A DNA stretch of 47,656 nt, from NCBI GenBank assembly GCA_947453695.1, contig CANGHW010000027.1:1-47656 (forward strand). The letters are read 5' to 3'. The notes beneath the pieces were generated by a model. That model searched no databases and was not told where the DNA came from. It was given only the letters and a program-made list of their open reading frames with translations. Below, piece by piece: positions 1-7,627 of the stretch; the first letter of the stretch is position 1; each line of letters begins with the position of its first letter. A program made the translations under genes and the position numbers. The DNA comes from Opitutia bacterium (lineage in GTDB: Bacteria; Verrucomicrobiota; Verrucomicrobiia; Opitutales; Opitutaceae).

Positions 1-226
1 CCTGACGACCGTCACCGTGCCGCTCACGGCGTGGACGATCGATTTCGGTCCCTCGCAAATCACCGGCTGGAACATCGGCGGCGGCGGCATCGGCACCGAC
101 GACTTCCGCATGACGCTCGATACCCTCTCCCTCACCGCGAGCGCCATCCCCGAACCGTCCACCTACGCCGCCCTCCTCGGCCTCGCAACCCTCGCCCTCG
201 CCGCCCACCGCCGCCGGCGCCCGTAA
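1..226 (+). CDS. PEP-CTERM sorting domain protein, C-terminal end (partial)
   Basis: The reading frame is already open at the left edge (codons begin at base 2) and stops with TAA at 224-226, so only about 74 residues of the C-terminus are in the window. The tail has the classic three-part exosortase signal: the motif IPEPSTYAAL, a short hydrophobic stretch (LLGLATLALAA) and a terminal basic cluster (HRRRRP). In known PEP-CTERM proteins this tail is recognised by an exosortase, and the protein is exported to the surface or extracellular matrix. The upstream residues (TVPLTAWTIDFGP) resemble a beta-sandwich domain, as in other PEP-CTERM proteins, but the function cannot be read from this fragment. 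Confidence 0.85.
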   Translation, partial: LTTVTVPLTAWTIDFGPSQITGWNIGGGGIGTDDFRMTLDTLSLTASAIPEPSTYAALLGLATLALAAHRRRRP

Positions 227-353
227 GGCCTCGGCTACGCCCGTAACTTCGTCTTGTCCGCCTCCACGCCCTTCGGTTCAGTGCCAACGCGCGACGCCCA
301 TGAAAAGCACCGCACCTTGCCGGGTTCGGCGCCGGTTCGCGGGTTGCATCGCT

Positions 354-1109
354 TTACGCGGCGAGCTTCGCCGTCGTCGCGGTCGTGGTGCCGCCATCTG
401 CGAGGGCAGCCGTGGTTTCCGCCGTGGCCGTCGTATCGGTCTCGTCCGCGTCGGCCGACGCACCGGAGCGCTGGATCACGATCCGGGCGGCTTGATAGCG
501 CTCGTAGGCCACCGGATCGCTCACGCGCCGCGCGGCCATGTGCGGATCGAGTTCGTCGCGCAGCCGGCTGCGCAGCTCAGAAATCAGCTCGCGCAATTGC
601 CGCGTGATCACCCGGCGCGCCGCAATCGCGTCGCGCGGCACATCATGGAGCGCCTCCGCCGCATCCGCCTTGGCCTTCAGCTCGGCGAGCCGGGCCTCGG
701 TCAGGCCCAGGGCGGTGAGTTCCGCGGCGGCGAGTCCGGCAGTCGCCTCGTAGACTTGCTGCATGAGTTGCACCCGCCGGCTGAACCGACCGCGGCTGAG
801 ATCGCTCGGCGTGATCTCCACCTTGGCCGCGAGCTCCACCAGGCCCGCGCGCCGGGCATAGCCCCGCACGAGGTCGGCGACGATCAGGGTGACCTCCACC
901 CCCGCGTCGAACACCCCGTCGCGATGGCGCGTGAGCCCGCCGAGCGGTTGGGCCTGCGCATTGGCGAGGGCGGCGATGCGGCTGAGGTCGGTTTTCAACG
1001 CTACGCGCGCGGCCGCGAAGGCCGGCGGCAGGTCCGTGGCCGTGAGTGTCTCCAGAAAACGGGAGACCGATTGGGCGGTGCTGAGGAGGGCATTTTGTTC
1101 GCTAGTCAT
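354..1109 (-). CDS. Gene A: helical protein of unknown function, downstream of a 21-bp array
   Basis: 251 aa from the ATG at 1107-1109. I chose this start because AGGA lies 10 nt upstream and the N-terminus (MTSEQNALLSTAQ) resembles that of its paralogue at 38533-39255; the frame could extend 19 codons further upstream. There is no signal peptide or membrane segment. Predicted secondary structure is almost entirely alpha-helical, followed by a disordered Ala/Thr/Asp-rich tail of about 40 residues. Blocks shared with the paralogue are LIVADxVRxYAR, ELAAxV, GLTxAxLAELxxKxDA, DELDP, and DPxAYExYxxARxVxxRxGA. Helical proteins of this kind occur as unannotated families in other Verrucomicrobia and Bacteroidetes; I know of no assigned role. 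The gene is isolated, with its own promoter-like region (1110-1230) and a 21-bp array about 300 bp upstream. Confidence 0.85.
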   Translation of the reverse strand: MTSEQNALLSTAQSVSRFLETLTATDLPPAFAAARVALKTDLSRIAALANAQAQPLGGLTRHRDGVFDAGVEVTLIVADLVRGYARRAGLVELAAKVEITPSDLSRGRFSRRVQLMQQVYEATAGLAAAELTALGLTEARLAELKAKADAAEALHDVPRDAIAARRVITRQLRELISELRSRLRDELDPHMAARRVSDPVAYERYQAARIVIQRSGASADADETDTTATAETTAALADGGTTTATTAKLAA

Positions 1110-1138
1110 TTGGGTTACATCCTGTCCGGTGCATGAGG

Positions 1139-1158
1139 CCGGCCCGTCAGTGGGCCGG
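1139..1158 (-). promoter_or_regulatory. Hairpin in the leader of gene A
   Basis: A perfect 7-bp inverted repeat (CCGGCCC at 1139-1145 and GGGCCGG at 1152-1158) with a 6-nt loop lies about 30 nt upstream of the start codon of gene A. If transcribed it would form a stable stem in the 5' untranslated region. Its function is unknown. Confidence 0.45.
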
Positions 1159-1189
1159 TTGATCACGGGCCCACTCTAGCGAGGTCACC

Positions 1190-1206
1190 CTGCCAACTAT
1201 TGGCAG
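1190..1206 (-). promoter_or_regulatory. Inverted repeat (operator-like) upstream of gene A
   Basis: CTGCCAA at 1190-1196 and TTGGCAG at 1200-1206 are perfect 7-bp arms around a 3-nt centre. The element sits 10 bp from the A/T element at 1217-1229, on the gene-proximal side. A similar inverted repeat lies in the same relative place upstream of the paralogue (38359-38381). It could be an operator or a hairpin near the transcription start. Confidence 0.5.
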
Positions 1207-1216
1207 AGTGATTTTA

Positions 1217-1229
1217 TTTTTTGAAAAAA
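1217..1229 (-). promoter_or_regulatory. A/T element TTTTTTCAAAAAA upstream of gene A
   Basis: Read in the direction of gene A, this is six T, one C and six A, an AT-rich island in otherwise GC-rich DNA. The 12-mer TTTTTCAAAAAA inside it recurs exactly at 38335-38346 upstream of the paralogue. It may be an UP-element-like or bent-DNA promoter component. Confidence 0.5.
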
Positions 1230-1400
1230 GTGCCCCGCCACGTCGACTCCGCCCCTGATCTTGCCCCCACCACCGGCCACGCCACCACCGACCCCAGCCC
1301 CTCCGACCAGTCTGCATCCTACGCGGCACCCATTGTCCTCAAACGACTTGCACAGGCCCCCTGAAATCACCGCACCATGCCCGACCTCGCCCACCCCGCC

Positions 1401-1723
1401 TCCGCCCTCTTCCCCACCGCAGTCGCAACTTTCCCGCGCACCGTCGCAATCCTCGACCCCGCGGTCGCAACCTCCCCCTCCGTGTCCGCAACCCCGCCCA
1501 GCGCGGTCGCAACTCTCCCGAGCGCGGCCGCAACTCTCCGGAGCACGGTCGCAACTCCCCCCATCACCACCGCAACCTTCCCGAGCATGGTCGCAACCTT
1601 CCCGCGCACCGCCACAACCTTCCCCAGCGCCCCCGCCAATCCCGCCCGTCGAGCCGCAACCTTCCGATGCCCGGTCGCAACCCGCCGCAGCCGGCTCGCA
1701 ACTCTCCCCAGCCCACCCGCGCC
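1401..1723 (-). repeat. Array 1: about fifteen degenerate 21-bp units upstream of gene A
   Basis: The plus strand carries GTCGCAAC (or a close variant) at 1422, 1443, 1464, 1485, 1506, 1527, 1548, 1569, 1590, 1611, 1632, 1653, 1674 and 1695, and a decayed copy at 1716. Every step is exactly 21 bp. The core is followed by a partly conserved pyrimidine-rich part (about TCTCCCGAGC) and a few variable bases. No two adjacent units are identical, and no insertions or deletions have broken the register. On the strand of gene A each unit contains a G-rich run. The array ends about 300 bp before the start codon. Because 21 is a multiple of 3 and the unit lacks stop codons, several frames stay open through it. 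One minus-strand frame (1367-1762) reads as heptads such as GKVATML, discussed separately. Confidence 0.9.
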
Positions 1724-1855
1724 CCTCCCCCATGCGTCCGCCCCGGCCCGCGCGCACCCCACCGGCCACCGCCATTAGACCTTAGTCATTAGGCATGGGT
1801 CATTCCCCGGACCCTGGTCCGTGGGCCTTGGTCTTTCCCGCCTCGCGGCTGCCGA

Positions 1856-3961
1856 CTACTTCAAATGTTTCGCGAGCCACGCGTGGACCTCGCCGAACCA
1901 GAAGCGCGAATCCTCGCCCTTCATGATCCAGTGGTTCGCGTCGGGAAACACGAGCAGCTTGCTCGGCACCTGCAGACGCTGGAGGTAGGTCCACATTTCC
2001 ATGGAATTGTTGATCGGCACGCGGAAATCCTGCTCGCCCACCGTCACGAGGATCGGCGTCACCCAGCCCGTGCCCTTCGCCTTGTTGCCCGCGTAGCTCG
2101 TCGGGCTCTGCTCGCGCCAGATCGTGCTGCCTTCCCAGACCGGGCCACCGTTGTTCACCTCGCGGTGATAAATGCCGTCGCTCGTCGACCACTGCGTGGC
2201 GTGCGTCGCGAGACCCGCGTGCGAGATGATCGCCTTGTAGCGCGTCGTCGTGGCTTCCATCCAGTTAGCCAAATGCCCGCCGTAGCTCGCGCCCGCCGCC
2301 GCCTGCCGTGAGCCATCGATGAAGGGGTAGCGCTCGATCGCCTCGTCCGCGCCTTGGTTGATCTCGTCGGCCGGCGTCTTCAGCGGGTCCAACTGGATCG
2401 CCTGGCCAAACGCCTCGGTGTAACCCGTGGAGCCCGAGTAGTTCGTCAACACGAGCACGTAGCCCGGCGCCGCGAGCAGGTGGTAATTCCAGCGGATGCC
2501 CCACTGGTCTTTGAACTGCGGGGTCGGCCCGCCGTGCATCACCACGAGCAGCGGATACTTTTTCTTCGCGTCAAATCCCGCCGGCTTCACGAGGAGATTC
2601 GAGATCGGCCGGCCCTTCGCACTCGTAAATTGAAACCGCTCCACCGCCGGCAGATCGAGCTGCGCGAGCTTCGCGTCGTTGAAATGCGTGAGGGCGCGAT
2701 ATGTGCCCGCCGCTGCATCGAGCCGCACGACTTCCGGCGGACTCGCCGCGCTGTCGTAACTGGCCACGAGCACGCCGCCGCCGATATTGAGCCCGGTCAG
2801 GCAGCCGTGCTGGGGCACCGCGTGCGCCTTCACTGCGCCACCCGCCGTGGACACGGAGAACAACGTCGTCTGCTCGCCGGCCTCGGCCGTGAAGTAGACC
2901 GACTTGCTGTCCGCCCCTGCCACATACTTCACCACCGAGAGATCGAAGCCGGCCGTGAGGTTCGTGCGCTTCGCCGCGTCAAACGGCCACGGAAACGACA
3001 CGATGCGCTGGTGATGGTAGGTCTTGCCGTCGCCGCCCGCCTCGTAGCTCGCCAGCAGTGCCTGACCATCGGGCCGAAACACCGGGTCGTCGAAGCTGCC
3101 TTGGTCATCCGTCAACGCCGTCGGCTCACCACCGGCGAGCGCCACGGCAAAGAGTTGCGTCGGCGTCTCCGCATAGGCCGCCCGGTCGCGCGTCGTGCGC
3201 GCCACAAACACCACGCTCTTTCCGTCCGGGGCCCACGCCGCCGGGAGATTCTCGCCGGTCTCGGCTTCCTTGCCGCCGAAGCCGGGCAGCGCCGCGAGCT
3301 TCGTGCCCGCGAGGAGATCGCGCGCCTTCGCCCCGGCCTTCGCGTCCTGCACGAAGAGGTGCGCCTTCTTCTCGTCGAGCCAGCGGTCCCAATACTTCAC
3401 GGGGAAGCCTTCGTAGACGCGCGCATTGTATTTCCGGTCCTTGATCGCCTTCGCCGCCTTCTTGTTGGCCTCGTCGTCCGCCGCGCCCGGGTAGACTTCG
3501 CTCACAAACAACAGTTGTTTCCCATCCGGGCTCCACAACGGGCCACGCGCGCCGGTCGAGAGTGAGGTCACCCGCTCCGCCTCGCCTCCATTCACGACAT
3601 CGAGCACGTAGATTTGCGCCGCCTCGTCGCCGTCGCGCTTCGAGGAAAACGCGATCCTCGTCCCGTCGGGACTCCAGTCCGCGCCGCTCTCCGGCGCCTT
3701 CGTCTGTGTGAGCTGGCGGGCCGGCGCACTGCCGTCGAGCGGCACGAGCCAGAGATCGGCCGACGTCTCCTTCGCATCATAGGACGGCTGCGAGACGGAG
3801 AACACCGCCCACTTGCCGTCCGGGCTCGGCACCGGTGCGCCGACGCGTTTCAGCAACCAAAGATCTTCATGGGTTATCGCCCGCTTGGTGGCCTGAGCTG
3901 CCGCCGAGCCCAAAGCCGATACGAACGAAAGGACAAGAAGGAGCCAGAGACGTTTCGTCAT
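1856..3961 (-). CDS. S9 family serine peptidase (prolyl oligopeptidase / acylaminoacyl-peptidase type), secreted
   Basis: 701 aa from the ATG at 3959-3961. GGAG lies 7 nt upstream, one of the few clear ribosome binding sites here. Residues 1-22 form a signal peptide (MTKRLWLLLVLSF, cleavage near AAAQA), so the enzyme is probably periplasmic. An N-terminal WD40-like propeller follows, with repeated SPDGK / WSPDG blades (PSPDGKWAVF, DWSPDGTRIAF, LWSPDGKQLLF). The C-terminal alpha/beta hydrolase domain has the nucleophile elbow GASYGG (Ser near 559), Asp in GEQDFRVP (near 645) and His in DANHW (near 677). Family members cleave short peptides after Pro, Ala or acylated residues. It lies 51 nt downstream of dprA on the same strand and may be co-transcribed with it. 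The S9 family is sure; the exact specificity is not. Confidence 0.93.
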   Translation of the reverse strand: MTKRLWLLLVLSFVSALGSAAAQATKRAITHEDLWLLKRVGAPVPSPDGKWAVFSVSQPSYDAKETSADLWLVPLDGSAPARQLTQTKAPESGADWSPDGTRIAFSSKRDGDEAAQIYVLDVVNGGEAERVTSLSTGARGPLWSPDGKQLLFVSEVYPGAADDEANKKAAKAIKDRKYNARVYEGFPVKYWDRWLDEKKAHLFVQDAKAGAKARDLLAGTKLAALPGFGGKEAETGENLPAAWAPDGKSVVFVARTTRDRAAYAETPTQLFAVALAGGEPTALTDDQGSFDDPVFRPDGQALLASYEAGGDGKTYHHQRIVSFPWPFDAAKRTNLTAGFDLSVVKYVAGADSKSVYFTAEAGEQTTLFSVSTAGGAVKAHAVPQHGCLTGLNIGGGVLVASYDSAASPPEVVRLDAAAGTYRALTHFNDAKLAQLDLPAVERFQFTSAKGRPISNLLVKPAGFDAKKKYPLLVVMHGGPTPQFKDQWGIRWNYHLLAAPGYVLVLTNYSGSTGYTEAFGQAIQLDPLKTPADEINQGADEAIERYPFIDGSRQAAAGASYGGHLANWMEATTTRYKAIISHAGLATHATQWSTSDGIYHREVNNGGPVWEGSTIWREQSPTSYAGNKAKGTGWVTPILVTVGEQDFRVPINNSMEMWTYLQRLQVPSKLLVFPDANHWIMKGEDSRFWFGEVHAWLAKHLK

Positions 3962-4012
3962 AAGCCCACTCCACGCCCCCGGCATCCGCGAGGCCACTCC
4001 AAAAAATGCTTC

Positions 4013-5140
4013 TCACCCTCTCGCCTCAAACGCCCCGTCCGTCCGCTTCGCGATGAGCCGCTTCAGCTCCAGCATCATCAACGTCGCCGAGAGCTGGGCC
4101 GCGCTCAACTCCGTCAGCCCGCTCAACGTATCCGGCGACAAAATCGCCCCGCCGCGGAAGCACTCGAACACCTTCGCCTCATCCGCCGTGAGATTCGCCG
4201 GCCGCCCCGCCGCTACATCCGCCGGCTTCTCCGCGATCGCCGCCGGCCGCAGCCCGTCGAGGTAGTTCAGCTCGTTCAGAATATCGTCCACGCTCGTGAG
4301 CAACGTCGCGCCGTCGCGGATCAACTGGTGACACCCCGCGCTCGTGTTTTGATCGATGCGCCCCGGCATCGCGAAAATCAACCGCCCCTGCTCGCCCGCA
4401 AACCGCGCCGTGATCATCGCCCCGCCATCCACGTCGCTTTCAATCACCACTACGGCTTCGCTCATGCCCGCGACGATGCGATTGCGCATCGCAAACGATT
4501 GCCGGTCCGCGCGCCGACCGAAGGGAAACTCCGACAACACGGCGCCCTCCGCCTCGATCTGCCGATAGAGCGCCAAGTTCTCCGGCGGATAAATGATGTC
4601 GATACCCGTGCCCAGCACCGCCGCCGTCTTCCCGCCCACCGACAGCGCGCCCTCGTGCGCCGCGGTGTCGATCCCGCGCGCCAGCCCGCTCGTCACGCAA
4701 AACCCGAGCCGCGCGAGCTCCGCGCCAAACTTCTTCGCCATCGCGAGCCCGTAAAGTGTCGTCCGCCGCGAGCCGATGATCGCGATATTCGGCTGCGAAA
4801 AATCATAGCGCCCTTTCCGATAGAGCCCGATGGGCGGGTCGTTGATTTCTTTCAACAGTCGCGGGTAAGCGGGATCGCGCGTCGTGATGAAATCCGTCGC
4901 CGCCTTCGCCATGCGCTCTTCCTCGCGCGCAAAGTCAAAGTGCTCCCGCCACGCGCCAATGCTCGCGCTGATCACCGGCCCCACGCCCTTTACCGACTCG
5001 AGGCGGCGTTTGTCCGCCGCGAGCACGAGCCGCGGATCGTCGCCGAGTTCACCCAGCAGGCGATTGAGCGTGATCGGCCCGATATTGGGCAACGCGTTGA
5101 GGACCAAAAACGCCTGACGCTCCGTTAGCTCACTGCTCAT
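4013..5140 (-). CDS. dprA: DNA-processing protein DprA
   Basis: 375 aa. DprA binds incoming single-stranded DNA during transformation and loads RecA on it. The order is an N-terminal HhH/SAM-like region (LNALPNIGPITLNRLL, then KGVGPVISASIG), a Rossmann-like core with IIGSRRTTLYG, the signature SGLARGIDTAAHEGAL, GTGIDIIYPPEN, the loop FPFGRRADRQSFAMRNRI and DGGAMITARFAGEQGR, and a C-terminal winged-helix (DprA_WH-like) region. The length is typical. The start codon lies inside the end of the upstream gene (11-nt overlap), so the two are translationally coupled. No other competence gene is in the window, so a role in natural transformation is an inference. Confidence 0.96.
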   Translation of the reverse strand: MSSELTERQAFLVLNALPNIGPITLNRLLGELGDDPRLVLAADKRRLESVKGVGPVISASIGAWREHFDFAREEERMAKAATDFITTRDPAYPRLLKEINDPPIGLYRKGRYDFSQPNIAIIGSRRTTLYGLAMAKKFGAELARLGFCVTSGLARGIDTAAHEGALSVGGKTAAVLGTGIDIIYPPENLALYRQIEAEGAVLSEFPFGRRADRQSFAMRNRIVAGMSEAVVVIESDVDGGAMITARFAGEQGRLIFAMPGRIDQNTSAGCHQLIRDGATLLTSVDDILNELNYLDGLRPAAIAEKPADVAAGRPANLTADEAKVFECFRGGAILSPDTLSGLTELSAAQLSATLMMLELKRLIAKRTDGAFEARG

Positions 5141-6590
5141 GCGTCGACTCTCGCAACGCCATCGGGAGAAAGTCGAGCAACTGCGTCGTCACCACGGCGG
5201 TTTGTCCGTGCGCCCGCGCCAGCGCATCCGCCGCCAGCCCGTGCCACGCCACGCCGCGCACCGCCGCGAGCAGCGGCTCACCCGGCGTCTGTGCGAGCAG
5301 ACCGCCGATCAAGCCCGCGAGGACATCACCGCTCCCGCCGCGCGCCAGCACGGGCCCACCAAAACAGGAATGATACGTCACACCGCCCGCCACGATTTGC
5401 GTCATCGGCCCCTTGCGCACGAGCACCGCCCGTTCGTCCACGGCCGCCGCGATTCGTGCCAGCTCAGCGGCATGCGGCGTGAGGATGCGCGGCGCCTGCC
5501 CCAATCCGACGACGTCGGCCTGCAGCGCATCCGCATCGATCACGAGCGGGACCTTCGCCTGCGTGACCACATCGCGCACCAGCGCCAGCGTCTCCGCTTC
5601 GCGTCCGAGCCCGGGGCCAATCACGAGCGCCGAGGCCCGCTCAAGCCGCGCGGCCAACAAATGAAATCCTTCCAGTGCGAGTCCGCCGTCCGGCGTCTCC
5701 GGCCACCCCACCCACATCGCCTCCGGCGCCTGCGCCGCAAAGGCCGGCACGAGCGACTCCGGCACCAGCGCTGTCACCAAGCCCGCTCCGCTACGCAACG
5801 CCGCCCGCACGCACATCAATACCGCGCCCGGAAAACTCCGCGACCCACCCAGAATAAACACGTGGCCATAGGTGCGCTTGTCCGAGTCGCGCGACCGCCA
5901 GCCCGCGAGCGGCGCCAGCACGGCCGGCGTCAGCACGCGCTGCTCACCCGGTTCGTCCCCGCGAAAGAAGCCCAGGTCGAGATACCGCACGCGGCCCGCC
6001 GTCGCCCAAAACTCCGCCAGCACCGGCGCCTTCAGAATGCCCGTCGCATAGGTGAAATCGGCGCGAAACAATCCCGCGCTCGGCAAATCCACTGCTGCGC
6101 GCAGCCGAATCGGCAACGCGTTAACGGCGGCGAACAACTCCACCACCCGCGCCTCCGCCGGCGGACGAAATTGAAAACCAAACACGCCGTCCAGCACCAG
6201 GTCGTAAGCCCCTTTGGCTTCCCGCACTGCCGTCGCGCGGTCCCGGCCCGCGTGCGCCAACTCCCGCCACGCCCGCGCTGCGAGCGGACGCAGCACGCGC
6301 TCTCCAAACACGAAAACGACTTCCACCCGCGCCGCGGGAAACTCCGCCAAGACGGCCTGCGCCGCTAGCAAAGCATCGCCGCCATTGTGGCCCTTACCCG
6401 CGAGCACGAGCACGCGGCCCTCGGCGGGGAACCCTCCGATCTCTTGAAAGTCCCGCAGGAGCGCGCGCGCGATCGCCCGGCCGGCCTGCTGCATCGCCGG
6501 CCACTCTTTCGCTTCATCGCCACCAAACCGTCCCGCCTCAAACACCCGCGCTTCCTCGCACGTCAGGATGGGATGGCTCGCCGTGATCAT
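5130..6590 (-). CDS. nnr: Bifunctional NAD(P)H-hydrate epimerase / ADP-dependent dehydratase
   Basis: 486 aa. This enzyme repairs hydrated NAD(P)H: the N-terminal YjeF domain epimerises the R and S hydrates and the C-terminal ribokinase-like domain dehydrates the S form. The epimerase half has LVLAGKGHNGGDALLAAQ near residue 65 (family form GxGNNGGDG; here the first Asn is His). The dehydratase half has YGHVFILGGSRSFPGA, VIGPGLGRE, LVIDADAL, LTPHAAELARI and the nucleotide-binding GGSGDVLAGLIGGLL. HAAE replaces the more usual HPGE. It follows the gene ending at 6598 by 7 nt and overlaps dprA by 11 nt, so it belongs to the pdxJ-to-dprA transcription group. Confidence 0.94.
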   Translation of the reverse strand: MITASHPILTCEEARVFEAGRFGGDEAKEWPAMQQAGRAIARALLRDFQEIGGFPAEGRVLVLAGKGHNGGDALLAAQAVLAEFPAARVEVVFVFGERVLRPLAARAWRELAHAGRDRATAVREAKGAYDLVLDGVFGFQFRPPAEARVVELFAAVNALPIRLRAAVDLPSAGLFRADFTYATGILKAPVLAEFWATAGRVRYLDLGFFRGDEPGEQRVLTPAVLAPLAGWRSRDSDKRTYGHVFILGGSRSFPGAVLMCVRAALRSGAGLVTALVPESLVPAFAAQAPEAMWVGWPETPDGGLALEGFHLLAARLERASALVIGPGLGREAETLALVRDVVTQAKVPLVIDADALQADVVGLGQAPRILTPHAAELARIAAAVDERAVLVRKGPMTQIVAGGVTYHSCFGGPVLARGGSGDVLAGLIGGLLAQTPGEPLLAAVRGVAWHGLAADALARAHGQTAVVTTQLLDFLPMALRESTHEQ

Positions 6591-6597
6591 GATCGGT

Positions 6598-7092
6598 TCA
6601 GGGCTTCGGCGCCGTCACCGTCCTGCGCTCTTCCCGCCCCTGCTCGAGCCACTCCTGATAGTGCGCCTCCGTCTCGGTAAACTGCAGCGGCGCACTCGCC
6701 GGCAGCGGCGACCCCGAGCGCACTAGCCGGCGAGTGAGCTTCGGGATGCTCCTAAAATACCACTCCCCGCCCACTTTCCGGACTTCGTAAAACTCGGAAT
6801 AGGCCTTCGTCTCCGGTCGCCACATCGCGACCTCGGTCACGTTACCTTCCCATACCGCGTATTTTTCCCATTCGGCAAACACCGCCTCGATCATCGTGAG
6901 AGGAGAGGCCTCTACTTTCGCCGGCTTCGGCACGACGGTCAGGTTCACCGCGGAAGCTGCCGGCGGCTCACTCCCCCGTTGCATCAGCCACACCGTCGCC
7001 GCTCCGAAGAGAAATCCCAACATCACCCACGAAGGCGCCAGCGAGGGCTTCGGCGGCTTTGGCGTGTCTTCGGTCTCGGCTTCGTAGTCCAT
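6598..7092 (-). CDS. Single-pass membrane protein of unknown function
   Basis: 164 aa from the ATG at 7090-7092 (MDYEAETED). This start leaves a 19-nt gap after acpS; a start further upstream would overlap acpS. A Pro/Glu-rich cytoplasmic segment of about 20 residues is followed by one transmembrane helix (PSWVMLGFLFGAATVWLM) and an outside domain of about 110 residues. That domain has many aromatic residues (EWEKYAVWEGNVTEVAMW, GGEWYFRSIPKLTRRL), as in small ligand-binding or NTF2-like folds. I do not recognise the family. It lies between acpS and nnr, in what looks like one operon. Confidence 0.8.
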   Translation of the reverse strand: MDYEAETEDTPKPPKPSLAPSWVMLGFLFGAATVWLMQRGSEPPAASAVNLTVVPKPAKVEASPLTMIEAVFAEWEKYAVWEGNVTEVAMWRPETKAYSEFYEVRKVGGEWYFRSIPKLTRRLVRSGSPLPASAPLQFTETEAHYQEWLEQGREERRTVTAPKP

Positions 7093-7111
7093 CGGTTCGC
7101 CGGTGAGCAAC

Positions 7112-7519
7112 TCAGGCCCGGACGATGGCCGCAACCGCCATCGCATGCGTCTCCGTGTGCGAAAGCGACAGCATCACGTGGGTTGCGCCGACGTGCGTAA
7201 GCAAGGCCTGCCCCTGCTCATCGAGCCGCACGAGCGGCTCATGCCGGGTGCCGTGGTAGACCGACGCTGATTTCCAACCGAACTCCTGACCAATGCCCGT
7301 GGTGAAGCACTTGGAGATCGCCTCCTTGGCCGCGAAGCGCGCCGCGATGTGCTTGTGCGGATGCTTCATGGTCGCGCAGTAGGCCTTCTCATCGGCCGTA
7401 AGAATGCGGTCGAGAAATCGATCGCCATGCCGCTCGATCACGCCCCGGATCCGCTCCACTTCAATCAGGTCCGCACCAAGCCCGACGAGGACGCCGCCGG
7501 GAGGAAGTTGGATGTTCAT
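7112..7519 (-). CDS. acpS: Holo-[acyl-carrier-protein] synthase
   Basis: 135 aa. AcpS transfers the 4'-phosphopantetheine arm of CoA to a serine of acyl carrier protein, a step needed for fatty acid synthesis. Seen here are the N-terminal LVGLGADLIEVERIRGVIERHG with its Mg-binding Asp, ILTADEKAYCATMKHPHKHIAARFAAKEAISKCF split across the second signature (Glu of AAKEA), and the C-terminal LSLSHTETHAMAVAAI. Length and motifs match the family. It lies downstream of pdxJ, an order also known from Proteobacteria, with 108 bp between them that hold an inverted repeat (7528-7626). Confidence 0.96.
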   Translation of the reverse strand: MNIQLPPGGVLVGLGADLIEVERIRGVIERHGDRFLDRILTADEKAYCATMKHPHKHIAARFAAKEAISKCFTTGIGQEFGWKSASVYHGTRHEPLVRLDEQGQALLTHVGATHVMLSLSHTETHAMAVAAIVRA

Positions 7520-7527
7520 GGCCAGAA

Positions 7528-7626
7528 AGTAGCGAGGAGTGAGTAGCGGGTAGCGAGTAGAAATCCGCCCTCATCAAACTGTCACTCCCGCCAACCGATA
7601 CTCACTACCCGCTCCTCGTTACTCAC
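7528..7626. repeat. Imperfect inverted repeat between acpS and pdxJ
   Basis: The arm at 7528-7559 and the arm at 7599-7626 are inverted copies. Both contain AGTARCGAGGAG and CGGGTAGYGAGTA; the left arm has a 6-nt extra piece between them. The low-complexity GAGTAGCG style suggests a small dispersed intergenic repeat. The arms are separated by about 39 bp. It lies upstream of acpS and downstream of pdxJ. Confidence 0.7.
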
Positions 7627-7627
7627 C

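Noticed and set aside
1401..1723. CRISPR array
   Set aside because: The unit is only 21 bp with no identical repeat of 25-40 nt and no separate spacers; variation is spread over the unit, and no cas gene is near.
1809..1820. GGACC-CT-GGTCC as a terminator of the S9 gene
   Set aside because: The loop would be only 2 nt and there is no T-run; it is more likely part of a low-complexity stretch.
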